Positions 51,781-60,887 of a stretch of 64,000 nt of DNA are shown here, piece after piece. This DNA comes from Puniceicoccaceae bacterium Marseille-Q1082 (GTDB lineage: Bacteria; Verrucomicrobiota; Verrucomicrobiia; Opitutales; Intestinicryptomonadaceae). Position 1 is the stretch's first letter; the number at the start of each line of letters is the position of its first letter. The translations under genes and the position numbers were made by a program. The DNA lies in assembly GCA_904424815.1 (NCBI GenBank), contig CAJGBI010000001.1:310001-374000 (forward strand), written 5' to 3'. The notes under the pieces were generated by a model that saw only the letters and a program-made list of their open reading frames with translations, was not told the DNA's origin and searched no databases.

Positions 51781-54268
51781 AAGATTTTACACTTTCGCGG
51801 GGCGCCGCGCTCATGCGTCGCGCCGCGTCTGGGCGGGGATCGCGGCGCTTTTTGCGACCTCGGCCGCTTCGGTTTGCGCGCAGCAGGGCGCGTTTGCCGG
51901 CTTCGGAGCCGCAGGCGGCATTCCGGACGAGCAGCGCACCGTAAACAATGTCAACGTCAATGTAGAGGGCAAGCAGAGCGTCTCCAAAGAGGCGGTATAC
52001 GCCCACATTCGCCTGCGCAAGGGCATGAAATTCGACCAGCGCGCCCTCGACCAGTCCATACGCTCGATATACTCCACCGGCCTCTACGATTTCGTTGACG
52101 CGAAGAGGAGCGTCGATTCCGCCGGCAACCTCGACATAGATTTCACCGTAATTCCCAAGTACAGGGTTTCGCAGGTGGCGTTCAGCGGGAACAGCACCTT
52201 TTCGGGCGCGAGGCTTCAAAAGGAAATAGACACTTACGCGGGCTCGCCGCTCAGCGAAGTCGGCGTCAAGCGCGACGCCGACAAAATCAAGGCCTACTAC
52301 CAGAAGAAGGGCTATTCGCTAGCGAAAGTATCCTATTCCATCGAGCGCAACGATGAGGAGGGCGCGGGCGCCGTGATTTTTGAAATCGACGAGGGCGGCG
52401 ACATAGAAATCCAGAACATAATTTTCAAGGGCGACCCGCGCGTCGAAAAGCAGTACGGCTTCTGGGGGAAGATAGGCCGCTTTCTCTTCGGCGAGGATTC
52501 CAAGGATTTCGACTCAGTGGATTTGCTCTCGGAGATGAAGACCGACACGTGGATTCCGATAATATCGCACCTCACCGACAACGGCAGGTTCAAGGAGGAC
52601 GAATTTCAGGCGGACATCGAAAAGCTGCGCAAATTCTACCGCGACCACGGGTATCTCGACGTCGAGATAGACGATTCCAAAATAAAATTTGAATTTCCCG
52701 ACGCAGACTCGCCGGGCGACATGGACATCGTGATAGACATCGTGCCCAACCACCAGTACAAGGTAGGCAAGGTTTCGTTCAAGGGCAATACGATAAAGGG
52801 CTTTTCCGACGAGGAGCTGATGAAGTTCGTGGAATATTTCGACCTCACGGAAGGCAACGTGTTTTCGCCCTCGCAGGTGGACAAGCTCATAGAGCAGATA
52901 CGCGAGTACTACGGGCAGTACGGGTATGTTGACACCATAGTGAGGGTTTTGCGCCGCCCGAACGTCAAGACCGGCGACATCGACATCGTAATCGACGTCA
53001 TCGAGAGCAAGATGTTCTACCTCGAATCCATAAACATTCAGGGCAACAGCAAGACCAAGAGCGAGGTCATAATAAGGGAGCTCGCGCTCGAGCCCGGCGA
53101 GGTCTTCGACCTTCACAGGATGAAAATCTCCGAAAACCGCCTCAAAGAGACCCGCTTTTTCGACGAGGTCACTCTGTCGCCCGAGGAGACAAATATCCCC
53201 CAGCGCAAAAACCTGAAAATCGCGGTCAAGGAGGGGCGCACCGGCAACCTCACTTTCGGCGCGGGTTTCAGCACCGTCGAGAGCCTTGTGGCCACCGTCG
53301 AAATAACTCAGGGCAATTTTGACTACTCCAACTACAAGAGCTACTTCCAGGGCGCGGGCCAGAAGTTCCGAATCCGCGGCACGATAGGCTTGGAGTCCAA
53401 CCAGATAATAATAAGCTTTGAAGAGCCGTGGGTTTTCAACCGCGAGCTCGCCTACGGCATAGACTTGTACCGCACCGATTCGGACTACTATTCGGACTAT
53501 TATTCCGAAATGCGCCTCGGCGTCACCAACTTCCTGCGCAAGCGCATATACGAACAGATCGAGGCGAGGCTCGCGTACAAGCTCGAGCTCGTGGACATTT
53601 ACAATGTCGACCGGAGAATCCGCGGCAACGTCATACCCGAAAGCGACATCGGCACGCGCTCCATATCGCAGGTCAGCCTCTCGTTCCTGCGCGACACCCG
53701 CGACAGCTACATGGTTCCCACGCGCGGCACGAGGCTCGAGCTCATTCAGGACATCGCCGGCGGCCCGCTCATGGGGCAGACAAACCTCTACCGCATAGAG
53801 GCGCGCGCGGGCTGGTGGGTTCCCACTTTCGATTTCGGCAAGCAGGTGTTTTCCATCGTCGGCAGGACGGGGTCGGTGCAGGGGTACGGCGGCAAGGAAG
53901 TTCCGTACTTCGAGAGGTTCTTCCTCGGCGGCGGCTACAATATGCGCGGCTTCAAGTACAGGAAAGTCGGCAAGCTCGACCCGACGACGGAAGAGCCGCT
54001 CGGCGGCAACACTTTCGCGTTCGCGTCCGCGGAGTATTCCATAGAGCTCTTCAATCCCGTGAGGTTCGCGGTATTCTACGACGTAGGCTTTGTCAACAGC
54101 GACTCGTGGGATTGGGACCCCTCCGACTATTGTTCCGACTTCGGCGTCGGCTTCCGCGTCCTGCTCATGGGGGCCCCCATGAGAATAGACCTCGGCTTCC
54201 CCCTCAAAGCCGGCGACCACAACGACGACGGAATGCAGTTCAATTTTTCTTTCGGAACCGTGTTTTAG
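51767..54268 (+). CDS. bamA: Outer-membrane protein assembly factor BamA
   Basis: BamA inserts beta-barrel proteins into the outer membrane. The 833-residue protein has an N-terminal signal region (VWAGIAALFATSAASVCAQ), five POTRA-type repeats (residues about 55-480; examples VNVEGKQSVSKEAVYAHI, ISHLTDNGRFKEDEF, KVSFKGNTIKGFSDEELMKF) and a C-terminal 16-strand barrel (Bac_surface_Ag) with the VRGF/IRGY-like GGGYNMRGFKYRK and terminal Phe (FNFSFGTVF) recognised by BAM itself. The skp-like gene follows 67 bases later, the usual partner. Confidence 0.95.
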   Translation: MSIFRRFYTFAGRRAHASRRVWAGIAALFATSAASVCAQQGAFAGFGAAGGIPDEQRTVNNVNVNVEGKQSVSKEAVYAHIRLRKGMKFDQRALDQSIRSIYSTGLYDFVDAKRSVDSAGNLDIDFTVIPKYRVSQVAFSGNSTFSGARLQKEIDTYAGSPLSEVGVKRDADKIKAYYQKKGYSLAKVSYSIERNDEEGAGAVIFEIDEGGDIEIQNIIFKGDPRVEKQYGFWGKIGRFLFGEDSKDFDSVDLLSEMKTDTWIPIISHLTDNGRFKEDEFQADIEKLRKFYRDHGYLDVEIDDSKIKFEFPDADSPGDMDIVIDIVPNHQYKVGKVSFKGNTIKGFSDEELMKFVEYFDLTEGNVFSPSQVDKLIEQIREYYGQYGYVDTIVRVLRRPNVKTGDIDIVIDVIESKMFYLESINIQGNSKTKSEVIIRELALEPGEVFDLHRMKISENRLKETRFFDEVTLSPEETNIPQRKNLKIAVKEGRTGNLTFGAGFSTVESLVATVEITQGNFDYSNYKSYFQGAGQKFRIRGTIGLESNQIIISFEEPWVFNRELAYGIDLYRTDSDYYSDYYSEMRLGVTNFLRKRIYEQIEARLAYKLELVDIYNVDRRIRGNVIPESDIGTRSISQVSLSFLRDTRDSYMVPTRGTRLELIQDIAGGPLMGQTNLYRIEARAGWWVPTFDFGKQVFSIVGRTGSVQGYGGKEVPYFERFFLGGGYNMRGFKYRKVGKLDPTTEEPLGGNTFAFASAEYSIELFNPVRFAVFYDVGFVNSDSWDWDPSDYCSDFGVGFRVLLMGAPMRIDLGFPLKAGDHNDDGMQFNFSFGTVF

Positions 54269-54335
54269 AAAAAACCTGAAATTTGCCTGAACATTTCTTC
54301 CGAAATTTCGACTAATAGACAAAATAACCAAAAAT

Positions 54336-54884
54336 ATGAAAAAAGTATCGATTATTCTCGCCGGCATATTCGCCGCAACAATGCTCCACGCCGCGACCAA
54401 TATTTACGTCGTCAACATGAGCGAAGTGTACTCCAACTACTACAAGGCAAAGGAGGCCGCCGCGCAGATAAAGACTTCCGTAGACGCGACGAACGCCGAG
54501 CTCGAAAAGATGAACAAGGAGCGCCAGGATTTGATGAAGAAAATCCAGGATGTCCAGACGAAGGCGCAGAATCCCGCGCTCGCGGAGGACGCCAAGCGCA
54601 AGATAGTCGAAACCGAGGCCCAGCCGCTTCTCGTGCAAATCCGCCAGATCGAGCAGAACATGGAGAACATGCGCCGCACTACCGCGCAGAAGCTTCAGGA
54701 AAACGCAGCCGGAATCCGCAAAGTCCACATGCAGGAAATTTCGGAAATCATAAAGACCGTCGCGAAGGAAAAGAACGCCGACTTTATTGTGGAAAAGAGC
54801 GTCTGCTATTTCTCCAAGCCCGAAGTCGACATCACGCAGGACGTGATAAAGGCGGTCAACGCCACGGCTCCCGCGGCGAAGTGA
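54336..54884 (+). CDS. skp: OmpH/Skp-family periplasmic chaperone
   Basis: Skp holds unfolded outer-membrane proteins in the periplasm for BamA. The 182-residue protein has a signal peptide (MKKVSIILAGIFAATMLHAA), a short beta strand (NIYVVNMSEVYSNYYKAKEA) and a long coiled-coil tentacle region (residues about 40-140, Lys/Glu/Gln-rich), then a returning strand (ADFIVEKSVCYFSKPEVDIT). The length is in the family range. It is co-oriented with bamA and followed by a perfect GC-rich hairpin. Confidence 0.92.
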   Translation: MKKVSIILAGIFAATMLHAATNIYVVNMSEVYSNYYKAKEAAAQIKTSVDATNAELEKMNKERQDLMKKIQDVQTKAQNPALAEDAKRKIVETEAQPLLVQIRQIEQNMENMRRTTAQKLQENAAGIRKVHMQEISEIIKTVAKEKNADFIVEKSVCYFSKPEVDITQDVIKAVNATAPAAK

Positions 54885-54898
54885 TTGCCGCCGCTCTC

Positions 54899-54923
54899 CG
54901 AAAGCCCGCGCCGCGGGCTTTCG
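54899..54923 (+). terminator. Perfect hairpin after skp
   Basis: CGAAAGCCCG (54899-54908) and CGGGCTTTCG (54914-54923) form a 10-bp stem with a 5-base loop, 15 bases past the skp stop. No T-tract follows, so it may stabilise the mRNA end as much as stop transcription. The rest of 54924-55153 has no gene. Confidence 0.55.
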
Positions 54924-55153
54924 CCGTCTCGGGCGGGAGCGGCTATGCGGGCGGCTCTCTTTCGGATGGAGCTGCCCGCGCGGCGGGGCGGCGTTTTCGC
55001 CTCCTTTGCCGGGCGGGCAAGACCTTTGAACTTGCGCCGCCTATTGCTTTTCCGGCATCCGCCGCGCCCTTGAATTTTTCGGCGCCGCTCCGATTTTTTC
55101 TCCGCCCGCGCGTTTTGCGGCGTGCCGTCCGTCTTTGCTTTCCGCCTCACCGA

Positions 55154-55369
55154 ATGAAAAAATACGCAAATATTGCAATAGACATAGCCGCCTCGGCAAT
55201 AATTCCGGGGTTCGGCCTTTTTTTGCAGAAGAGGTGGGGCGAGGCCGCGGCGTTTTTCTTTTCGTCCGTGCTCGCGTTTTTGATAATGGCGCCCGCGGCG
55301 TACTTCATATGGATTTGCGGAATCTACTATACCGCGCGCGGGGCTCCGGAAAATCCGCATGTCCGGTAG
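55154..55369 (+). CDS. Small hypothetical membrane protein
   Basis: The protein of 71 residues starts MKKYANIAIDIAAS. Two hydrophobic segments (IAIDIAASAIIPGFGLFL and AFFFSSVLAFLIMAPAAYFIWICGIYY) are separated by a short polar turn (QKRWGEAA). The arrangement, PGFGLFLQKRWGEA then two helices, recalls small TM2-like proteins, but I assign no family. The start ATG 55154 is favoured over a long upstream frame that is compositionally unlike coding sequence. lptB follows 89 bases downstream. Confidence 0.6.
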   Translation: MKKYANIAIDIAASAIIPGFGLFLQKRWGEAAAFFFSSVLAFLIMAPAAYFIWICGIYYTARGAPENPHVR

Positions 55370-55458
55370 TTCGGCGTTCCCGTCCGGCCGCGTCCTGCGG
55401 CGCGCTGGGCGCTTCTTTTTTGTTGCAGGGGGCGGATAATTGATATTGTTTTTTTCTT

Positions 55459-56199
55459 ATGGAATTTCAGGACGGCACATCGTTCATAAAGACGCAAAAT
55501 CTCGTAAAGCAGTATGGCAGGCGGCGGGTCGTCAAGGGCGTTAACATGGAGTTGCGCGCGGGCGAAATCGTGGGGTTGTTGGGCCCCAACGGCGCCGGAA
55601 AGACGACGAGCTTTTACATGATTGTGGGCCTCGTGCCAGCCACTGAGGGCAAGGTGTTTCTCGACGGCGCGGACATCACGGAGGTTCCGATGTACAAGCG
55701 GGCCCGCATGGGAATAGGCTATCTGCCGCAGGAGGCGTCGGTTTTCAGGAAGCTCACCGTGCGCCAGAACATACTTGCGGTTGCCGAATACCTTCCGATA
55801 CCGAAGGGCGAACTCAAAGATTTCGTGCAGTCGATGCTCGAGGAGCTCAACCTCAGCCACCTTGCCGACCAGCCGGCGTTCACCCTCTCGGGCGGCGAGC
55901 GCAGGAGGCTCGAAATCACGCGCGCTCTCACCGCGCGCCCGAAGTTCCTGCTGATGGACGAGCCTTTCAGCGGCGTGGACCCCATAAGCGTCGCGGAGGT
56001 GCAGGATATCATCAGGGGGTTAAAATCCAAGAATATCGGCGTCTTGATAACCGACCACAACGTGCGCGAAACCCTGAGCATAGTGGACCGCGCCTATCTG
56101 ATACACGACGGCAAGGTGCTCTGCGAGGGAACGAGCGATTTCCTCGTGAACGACGAGCAGAGCCGCAAATTTTATTTGGGCGAAAACTTTTCAATGTAG
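55459..56199 (+). CDS. lptB: LPS export ABC transporter ATP-binding protein LptB
   Basis: LptB powers lipopolysaccharide extraction by LptFG and its transfer through LptCAD to the outer membrane. The 246-residue ATPase has Walker A GPNGAGKTT, Q-loop GYLPQEASVFRKLTV (the LptB-specific PQEASIFR form), signature LSGGERRRLEITRAL, Walker B FLLMDEPFSGVDP and switch His in ITDHNVRETL. No other lpt gene is in this window. hprK follows 23 bases downstream. Confidence 0.95.
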   Translation: MEFQDGTSFIKTQNLVKQYGRRRVVKGVNMELRAGEIVGLLGPNGAGKTTSFYMIVGLVPATEGKVFLDGADITEVPMYKRARMGIGYLPQEASVFRKLTVRQNILAVAEYLPIPKGELKDFVQSMLEELNLSHLADQPAFTLSGGERRRLEITRALTARPKFLLMDEPFSGVDPISVAEVQDIIRGLKSKNIGVLITDHNVRETLSIVDRAYLIHDGKVLCEGTSDFLVNDEQSRKFYLGENFSM

Positions 56200-56222
56200 C
56201 CCGCCCGCAGGAGAACGCCAAA

Positions 56223-57194
56223 ATGTCCATTCGAGGCAACAGCATAAAAGTGGTGGAGGAAATCTCCGTCAGAAAGTTTTTCGACTTCTTCAAGGATTCT
56301 ATCGACCTCGAGCTCATTTCCGGTTCCGACGGTTTCGACAGGATGATACTGGAGCCCACCATCAACCGTCCGGCCCTCGCCATCACCGGCTATTACAAGA
56401 ATTTCGCGTCCAGCCGCATCCAGCTCTTCGGCGCGGGAGAAATGGCGTATATGCGCGATTTGCCCGACGACCGCCAGTCCGCCGTGATGGAGGAAATGAT
56501 CGCCCACGAAATACCGTGCATAGTGATTTCCCGCAATCTTGCGCCCACCAAGCCGATGCTCGACGCCGTGCGCCGCCACAGGATACCGCTCATGCGCACG
56601 CGCATGAAGTCCAAGGAGTTTTCGGCGGAAGTCCTCGTGCGGCTCGACAGAATGTTTGCTCCGAGGATGTCGCTGCACGGCACGCTGCTCGACATCAAGG
56701 GAATCGGCACCCTCATCCGCGGCGACAGCGGAATCGGCAAGAGCGAGTGCGCGCTCGCGCTCATAGACCACGGGCATTCGCTCGTCGCCGACGACCTCGT
56801 TTACTGCCAGAAAATCAGCGACGAAATAGTTCTCGGCAAGGGCAACGAGCTCAACCGCGGATACATGGAGTGCCGCGGAATCGGCATAATAAACGTCGCC
56901 GAGCTTTTCGGCATACGCTGCGTCAGGCTCGAGAAGTCCATAGACATGATAGTCACGTTCGTCGAGTGGCAGCCTGGGGTTGTCGAAGACAGGACGGGGC
57001 TCGACAAAAATTATTTCGACGTGCTCGGGGTGCAGATTCCCCATTTTATAATACCCGTGCGCCCCGGGCGCGACATGGCGCGCCTCGTGGAGGTAGCCGC
57101 GATGGTCCAGGCCCTGCGCCAGATGGGGCACGACGGAGCGAAGGCCTTTAACGACAGGCTGATCGCGCACATGAAATCCGAAATGGAAAAGTAG
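56223..57194 (+). CDS. hprK: HPr kinase/phosphorylase
   Basis: HprK phosphorylates and dephosphorylates HPr at its regulatory serine. The 323-residue protein has an N-terminal DRTGG-like domain (residues about 5-130), then the kinase domain with HGTLLDIKGIGTLIRGDSGIGKSE (P-loop), SLVADDLVYC and the signature MECRGIGIINVAELFGI, plus VEDRTGLDKNYFDVLGVQIPH. In Gram-negative bacteria lacking sugar PTS uptake it usually controls other processes. No ptsH or PTS gene is seen nearby. It sits between lptB and metH. Confidence 0.94.
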   Translation: MSIRGNSIKVVEEISVRKFFDFFKDSIDLELISGSDGFDRMILEPTINRPALAITGYYKNFASSRIQLFGAGEMAYMRDLPDDRQSAVMEEMIAHEIPCIVISRNLAPTKPMLDAVRRHRIPLMRTRMKSKEFSAEVLVRLDRMFAPRMSLHGTLLDIKGIGTLIRGDSGIGKSECALALIDHGHSLVADDLVYCQKISDEIVLGKGNELNRGYMECRGIGIINVAELFGIRCVRLEKSIDMIVTFVEWQPGVVEDRTGLDKNYFDVLGVQIPHFIIPVRPGRDMARLVEVAAMVQALRQMGHDGAKAFNDRLIAHMKSEMEK

Positions 57195-57203
57195 ACTTTT
57201 GCA

Positions 57204-60200
57204 ATGCCTAAACTGCCTTTGTCCAAAAGCGGACTGAAACTCAAAAAACTCCTTGAAGAGAGGGTTGCGTTTCTCGACGGCGCGATGGGCACGCTCATCC
57301 AGCGCGAGAAGCTCGCGGAATCCGAATTCCGCCGCGGCCTTCCGGAGCTCGAATCAAACGCCCTGCCGCAGCTGGGGAACAACGACATACTGAACCTCAC
57401 GCGCCCAGACGTAATCGCGAAAATCAACCGCGCGTACTACGAGGCAGGCTCCGACATAGTGACTACCGGAACTTTCGGGGCGAACCTTTTGGTGCAGTCC
57501 GAATACGGGAACGGCGAGGAGCTCGTGCGCCGCATAAACGCCCGCGCCGTAGAAATCGCGCGGGAGGAAGCCGGCAGAGCCTCCGCAAAATTCGGGGGCA
57601 AGCCGCTGTTTGTCGCGGGCTCGATAGGGCCGATGAACAAGTCCGCGAGCATATCCTCCGACGTCGAGGACCCCGCCGCGCGCGCCGTGGATTTCGACTC
57701 GCTCGCGGCGGCTTACACCCCCCAGATGGAAGCTTTGTACGACGCGGGTGTCGACCTCTTTCTGATAGAGACCTCTTTTGACACGCTCAATGTCAAGGCC
57801 GCAATATACGCGTATCTGACGCTCTGCGAAAAGTGGGGCGAGCGCCCGCCCGTCGGAATCAGCATGACGGTTTCCGACGCCTCGGGGAGGATTTTGAGCG
57901 GCCAGACGATAGCCGCGTTTTACGCCTCGGTGCGCCACGCCGACCCCCTCTTTGTGGGGCTCAACTGCGCGCTCGGCGCGGACAAAATGCGCCCGTATGT
58001 CGAGGAGTTCGACAGGATTGCGGAGTGCTTCACGCACTGTTACCCCAACGCGGGGCTTCCGAACCCGTTTTCGGAATCCGGGTACGACGAGTCCCCCGAG
58101 GACACCGCTTCAAAGCTTGCGGTCTACGCGCGCGAGGGGCTGGTGAACGTGTTCGGCGGGTGCTGCGGCACGACTCCCGCGCACATAGAGGCGATAGTCC
58201 GCGAGTGCGGCAAATTCTCCCCGCGCAAGCCGCGCCCTCGTTCCCGCGATTTGGTTTTGGCGGGGCTCGAGCCATTCGCCATGCCAGAGCGCGGCGCGCC
58301 ATTCGCCTTTGTGGGCGAGCGCACTAATGTCATGGGCTCTCTCGCCTTCCGCAAGATGGTAAAGGAGGGCAGGTTTTCCGACGCCCTATCCGTCGCGCGC
58401 GGGCAGGTGGAAAACGGCGCGAATCTGATAGACGTGAATTTCGACGAGGGAATGCTCGATTCCGCGGCGTGCATGAGGCGTTTTCTCAACCTCATAGGCT
58501 CGGAGCCCGAAATCGCGCGGGTGGGTACGATGATAGATTCGTCCGACTGGAACACGATAGTTGCGGGTCTCAAATGCGTGCAGGGAAAGCCCGTCGTGAA
58601 CTCCATAAGCCTGAAAGCAGGCGAGGGGGAATTTTTGGCGCATGCGGCGGAAATCCGCAAGTTCGGCGCGGCTGCGGTCGTAATGGCATTCGACGAGCAG
58701 GGGCAGGCAACGACGCTGGAAAGGCGCGTCGGGATATGCCAAAGGGCGTACCGCCTGCTCGTCGAAAAGGCGGATTTCAATCCGGAGGACATAATTTTCG
58801 ACGCCAACGTCCTGACCGTGGCTACGGGAATGCCCGAGCACAACTCCTACGGGGCGGACTTCATAGAGGCCGTCCGCCGGATAAAGGCCTCATGCTCTCT
58901 CGCGCGGACGAGCGCGGGGGTCAGCAACATAAGCTTTGCGCTGCGCGGCAACAATGCCGTTAGGGAGGCGATGCACAGCGTTTTCCTCTACCACGCGCGC
59001 GCGGCTGGCCTTGACATGGGGATAGTCAACGCCGGAATGCTCGCGCCATACGACGACATCGAGCCCCGCCTGCGCAGCGCCGTCGAGGATGTGATTTTAA
59101 ATTCCGATCCCGGGGCTACGGAGAGGCTTCTGGAAATCGCGGGCGACTACAAAAAGGACGCCGCCGGAGGCAGGCGGGAGCATTCCGACTGGGATTCGCT
59201 CTCATGGGACGACAGGCTGCTGCGCATATTCCTCAAAGGCGAGGAGGAAAGGGCGGAGGAGGTGGCAATGCACTTTTACGGCGAGCTCAAAGACGCGCTC
59301 GCGGTGATTGAAAAGCCGCTGATGTCCGCCATGCGCAGGGTAGGCGAGCTGTTCGGGGCGGGCAAAATGTTCCTGCCGCAGGTCGTCAAGAGCGCGCGCG
59401 TGATGAAGCGCGCTGTCGCCGCCCTCGAGCCCTACATGCCCAAAGGGGCGTCGGCAACGGGCCCGAAAGTTGTTCTGGCCACCGTCAAGGGAGACGTTCA
59501 CGACATCGGCAAAAACATCGTTTCCGTGGTGCTTTCCTGCAACGGCTTCCGCGTTGAGGATCTCGGGGTGATGGTCGAGCCGGAGCGCATAGTCGAGGCC
59601 GCGCGCGGCGCCGCGGTGGTAGGGCTGAGCGGCCTGATAACTCCGTCCCTCGACGAGATGGCGCGCGTCGTTCAAATGCTTGAGCGCGAGGGGCTGCGCG
59701 TGCCCGTTATGGTCGGCGGCGCCACCACGAGCGACCTTCACGCGGCGGTGAAGCTCGCGCCGCTCTATTCCGGCGCGGTCGTGCGCGTCGAGGACGCCGG
59801 TTTGTCGGCGGGCGTGTGCTCGTCTTTGGCATCTGCGGCGTCAAAGAAGATTTTCGAGGCGGAGGTCGCGGCGAAGTACGGCAAAATCCGCGCCGAATTT
59901 GAAAAAGAGTCCGCGGAACGCGCGGAAAAGGGAAAGCTTCTGCCGTATTCGGAGGCCGTCTCAAAGCCTTTCAAATGCGCTTTCGCGGGCGCCGAAAAAA
60001 TGCCGGAACTCGGCGCCGGAACGGTTTCGGCGGACTTTAAAAACCTCGATATGCCCTGGCACATGTATTTGCGCGCATGGAATGTCGGCGGCGCCAAGCT
60101 CCCCGTCGACGGCGGCAGGGCGGACGGTCTCGACGGGTTTTTCAGGGACACTTTCGAGATGCTCGGGCGCATTGGCGAAATAGCCCGCCCGAAAATCAGA

Positions 60201-60887
60201 TACGCCTTGTATGCGGCGGAGTCCGAGGGCGACGACATAGCTCTGTTCGACGGCGCCGGCGGCCGGGTCGAAACCCTGCGCTTCATGCGCTCGCAGGTGC
60301 CGGATTCGCGCGGGAACTGCTTGTGCCTTTCCGACTATGTCCCGCCCGCGGGATCGGGCGTTCGTTCGTTTGCGGGCATGTACATAGCCACTGTCGGGCG
60401 CGAGGCGGAGGATTTCTGCCGCTGGCTCAAAGATTCCGGAGACGACTACGCATATATGACCGCCCGCACGATTTGCGACATGGCCGCCGAAGCCCTTTCG
60501 TCTTTCGCGCAGTCGGAGATATTTTCGCCGGTTTTCGAGAGGGCGTTTCCTCCGCATGGCGGCGGGTGCGGCTGCCCGGCGTGCGCGGCGGCAGCCTCCC
60601 GCAGGCAGCCCGGCGTCCGACCGGCGGTCGGCTACCCGTCGTATCCGGACCATTCCGAGAAGGCGAAGTTCAAGAGGCTTCTCGACTCGGTCGAAACTGT
60701 CGGCGTCGACTTCACCGAAAACTTTATGATGACGCCCGTGTCGAGCGTTTGCGCGGTGTGGATTCCGAATCCCTCGGCGAAATATTTTACGGCGGAGATC
60801 GGCTTCGACCAGCTCGGAGAGTACGCCCGCCGCAAGGGTTGCGCTCCGGAAAAAATCCTGAAATACCTTTCGATAAAGCCCAGATGA
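57204..60887 (+). CDS. metH: Cobalamin-dependent methionine synthase
   Basis: MetH transfers methyl groups from methyltetrahydrofolate to homocysteine through cobalamin. At 1227 residues it is full length: homocysteine domain (1 to ~330; VGLNCALGADKM and FGGCCGTTPAHIEAI supply the zinc Cys residues), pterin domain (~355-620; GERTNVMGSLAFRKM), B12 cap and Rossmann domains (~650-890; VKGDVHDIGKNIV with the axial His at about 766, and VVGLSGLITPSL), and the SAM-dependent reactivation domain (~910-1227; GVRPAVGYPSYPDH). No cobalamin riboswitch fits in the 9-base gap upstream. rodA overlaps by ATGA. Confidence 0.97.
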   Translation: MPKLPLSKSGLKLKKLLEERVAFLDGAMGTLIQREKLAESEFRRGLPELESNALPQLGNNDILNLTRPDVIAKINRAYYEAGSDIVTTGTFGANLLVQSEYGNGEELVRRINARAVEIAREEAGRASAKFGGKPLFVAGSIGPMNKSASISSDVEDPAARAVDFDSLAAAYTPQMEALYDAGVDLFLIETSFDTLNVKAAIYAYLTLCEKWGERPPVGISMTVSDASGRILSGQTIAAFYASVRHADPLFVGLNCALGADKMRPYVEEFDRIAECFTHCYPNAGLPNPFSESGYDESPEDTASKLAVYAREGLVNVFGGCCGTTPAHIEAIVRECGKFSPRKPRPRSRDLVLAGLEPFAMPERGAPFAFVGERTNVMGSLAFRKMVKEGRFSDALSVARGQVENGANLIDVNFDEGMLDSAACMRRFLNLIGSEPEIARVGTMIDSSDWNTIVAGLKCVQGKPVVNSISLKAGEGEFLAHAAEIRKFGAAAVVMAFDEQGQATTLERRVGICQRAYRLLVEKADFNPEDIIFDANVLTVATGMPEHNSYGADFIEAVRRIKASCSLARTSAGVSNISFALRGNNAVREAMHSVFLYHARAAGLDMGIVNAGMLAPYDDIEPRLRSAVEDVILNSDPGATERLLEIAGDYKKDAAGGRREHSDWDSLSWDDRLLRIFLKGEEERAEEVAMHFYGELKDALAVIEKPLMSAMRRVGELFGAGKMFLPQVVKSARVMKRAVAALEPYMPKGASATGPKVVLATVKGDVHDIGKNIVSVVLSCNGFRVEDLGVMVEPERIVEAARGAAVVGLSGLITPSLDEMARVVQMLEREGLRVPVMVGGATTSDLHAAVKLAPLYSGAVVRVEDAGLSAGVCSSLASAASKKIFEAEVAAKYGKIRAEFEKESAERAEKGKLLPYSEAVSKPFKCAFAGAEKMPELGAGTVSADFKNLDMPWHMYLRAWNVGGAKLPVDGGRADGLDGFFRDTFEMLGRIGEIARPKIRYALYAAESEGDDIALFDGAGGRVETLRFMRSQVPDSRGNCLCLSDYVPPAGSGVRSFAGMYIATVGREAEDFCRWLKDSGDDYAYMTARTICDMAAEALSSFAQSEIFSPVFERAFPPHGGGCGCPACAAAASRRQPGVRPAVGYPSYPDHSEKAKFKRLLDSVETVGVDFTENFMMTPVSSVCAVWIPNPSAKYFTAEIGFDQLGEYARRKGCAPEKILKYLSIKPR

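Noticed and set aside
57195-57203. Cobalamin riboswitch upstream of metH
   Set aside because: Only 9 bases separate hprK and metH, and no B12-box-like sequence was seen in the hprK 3' region.
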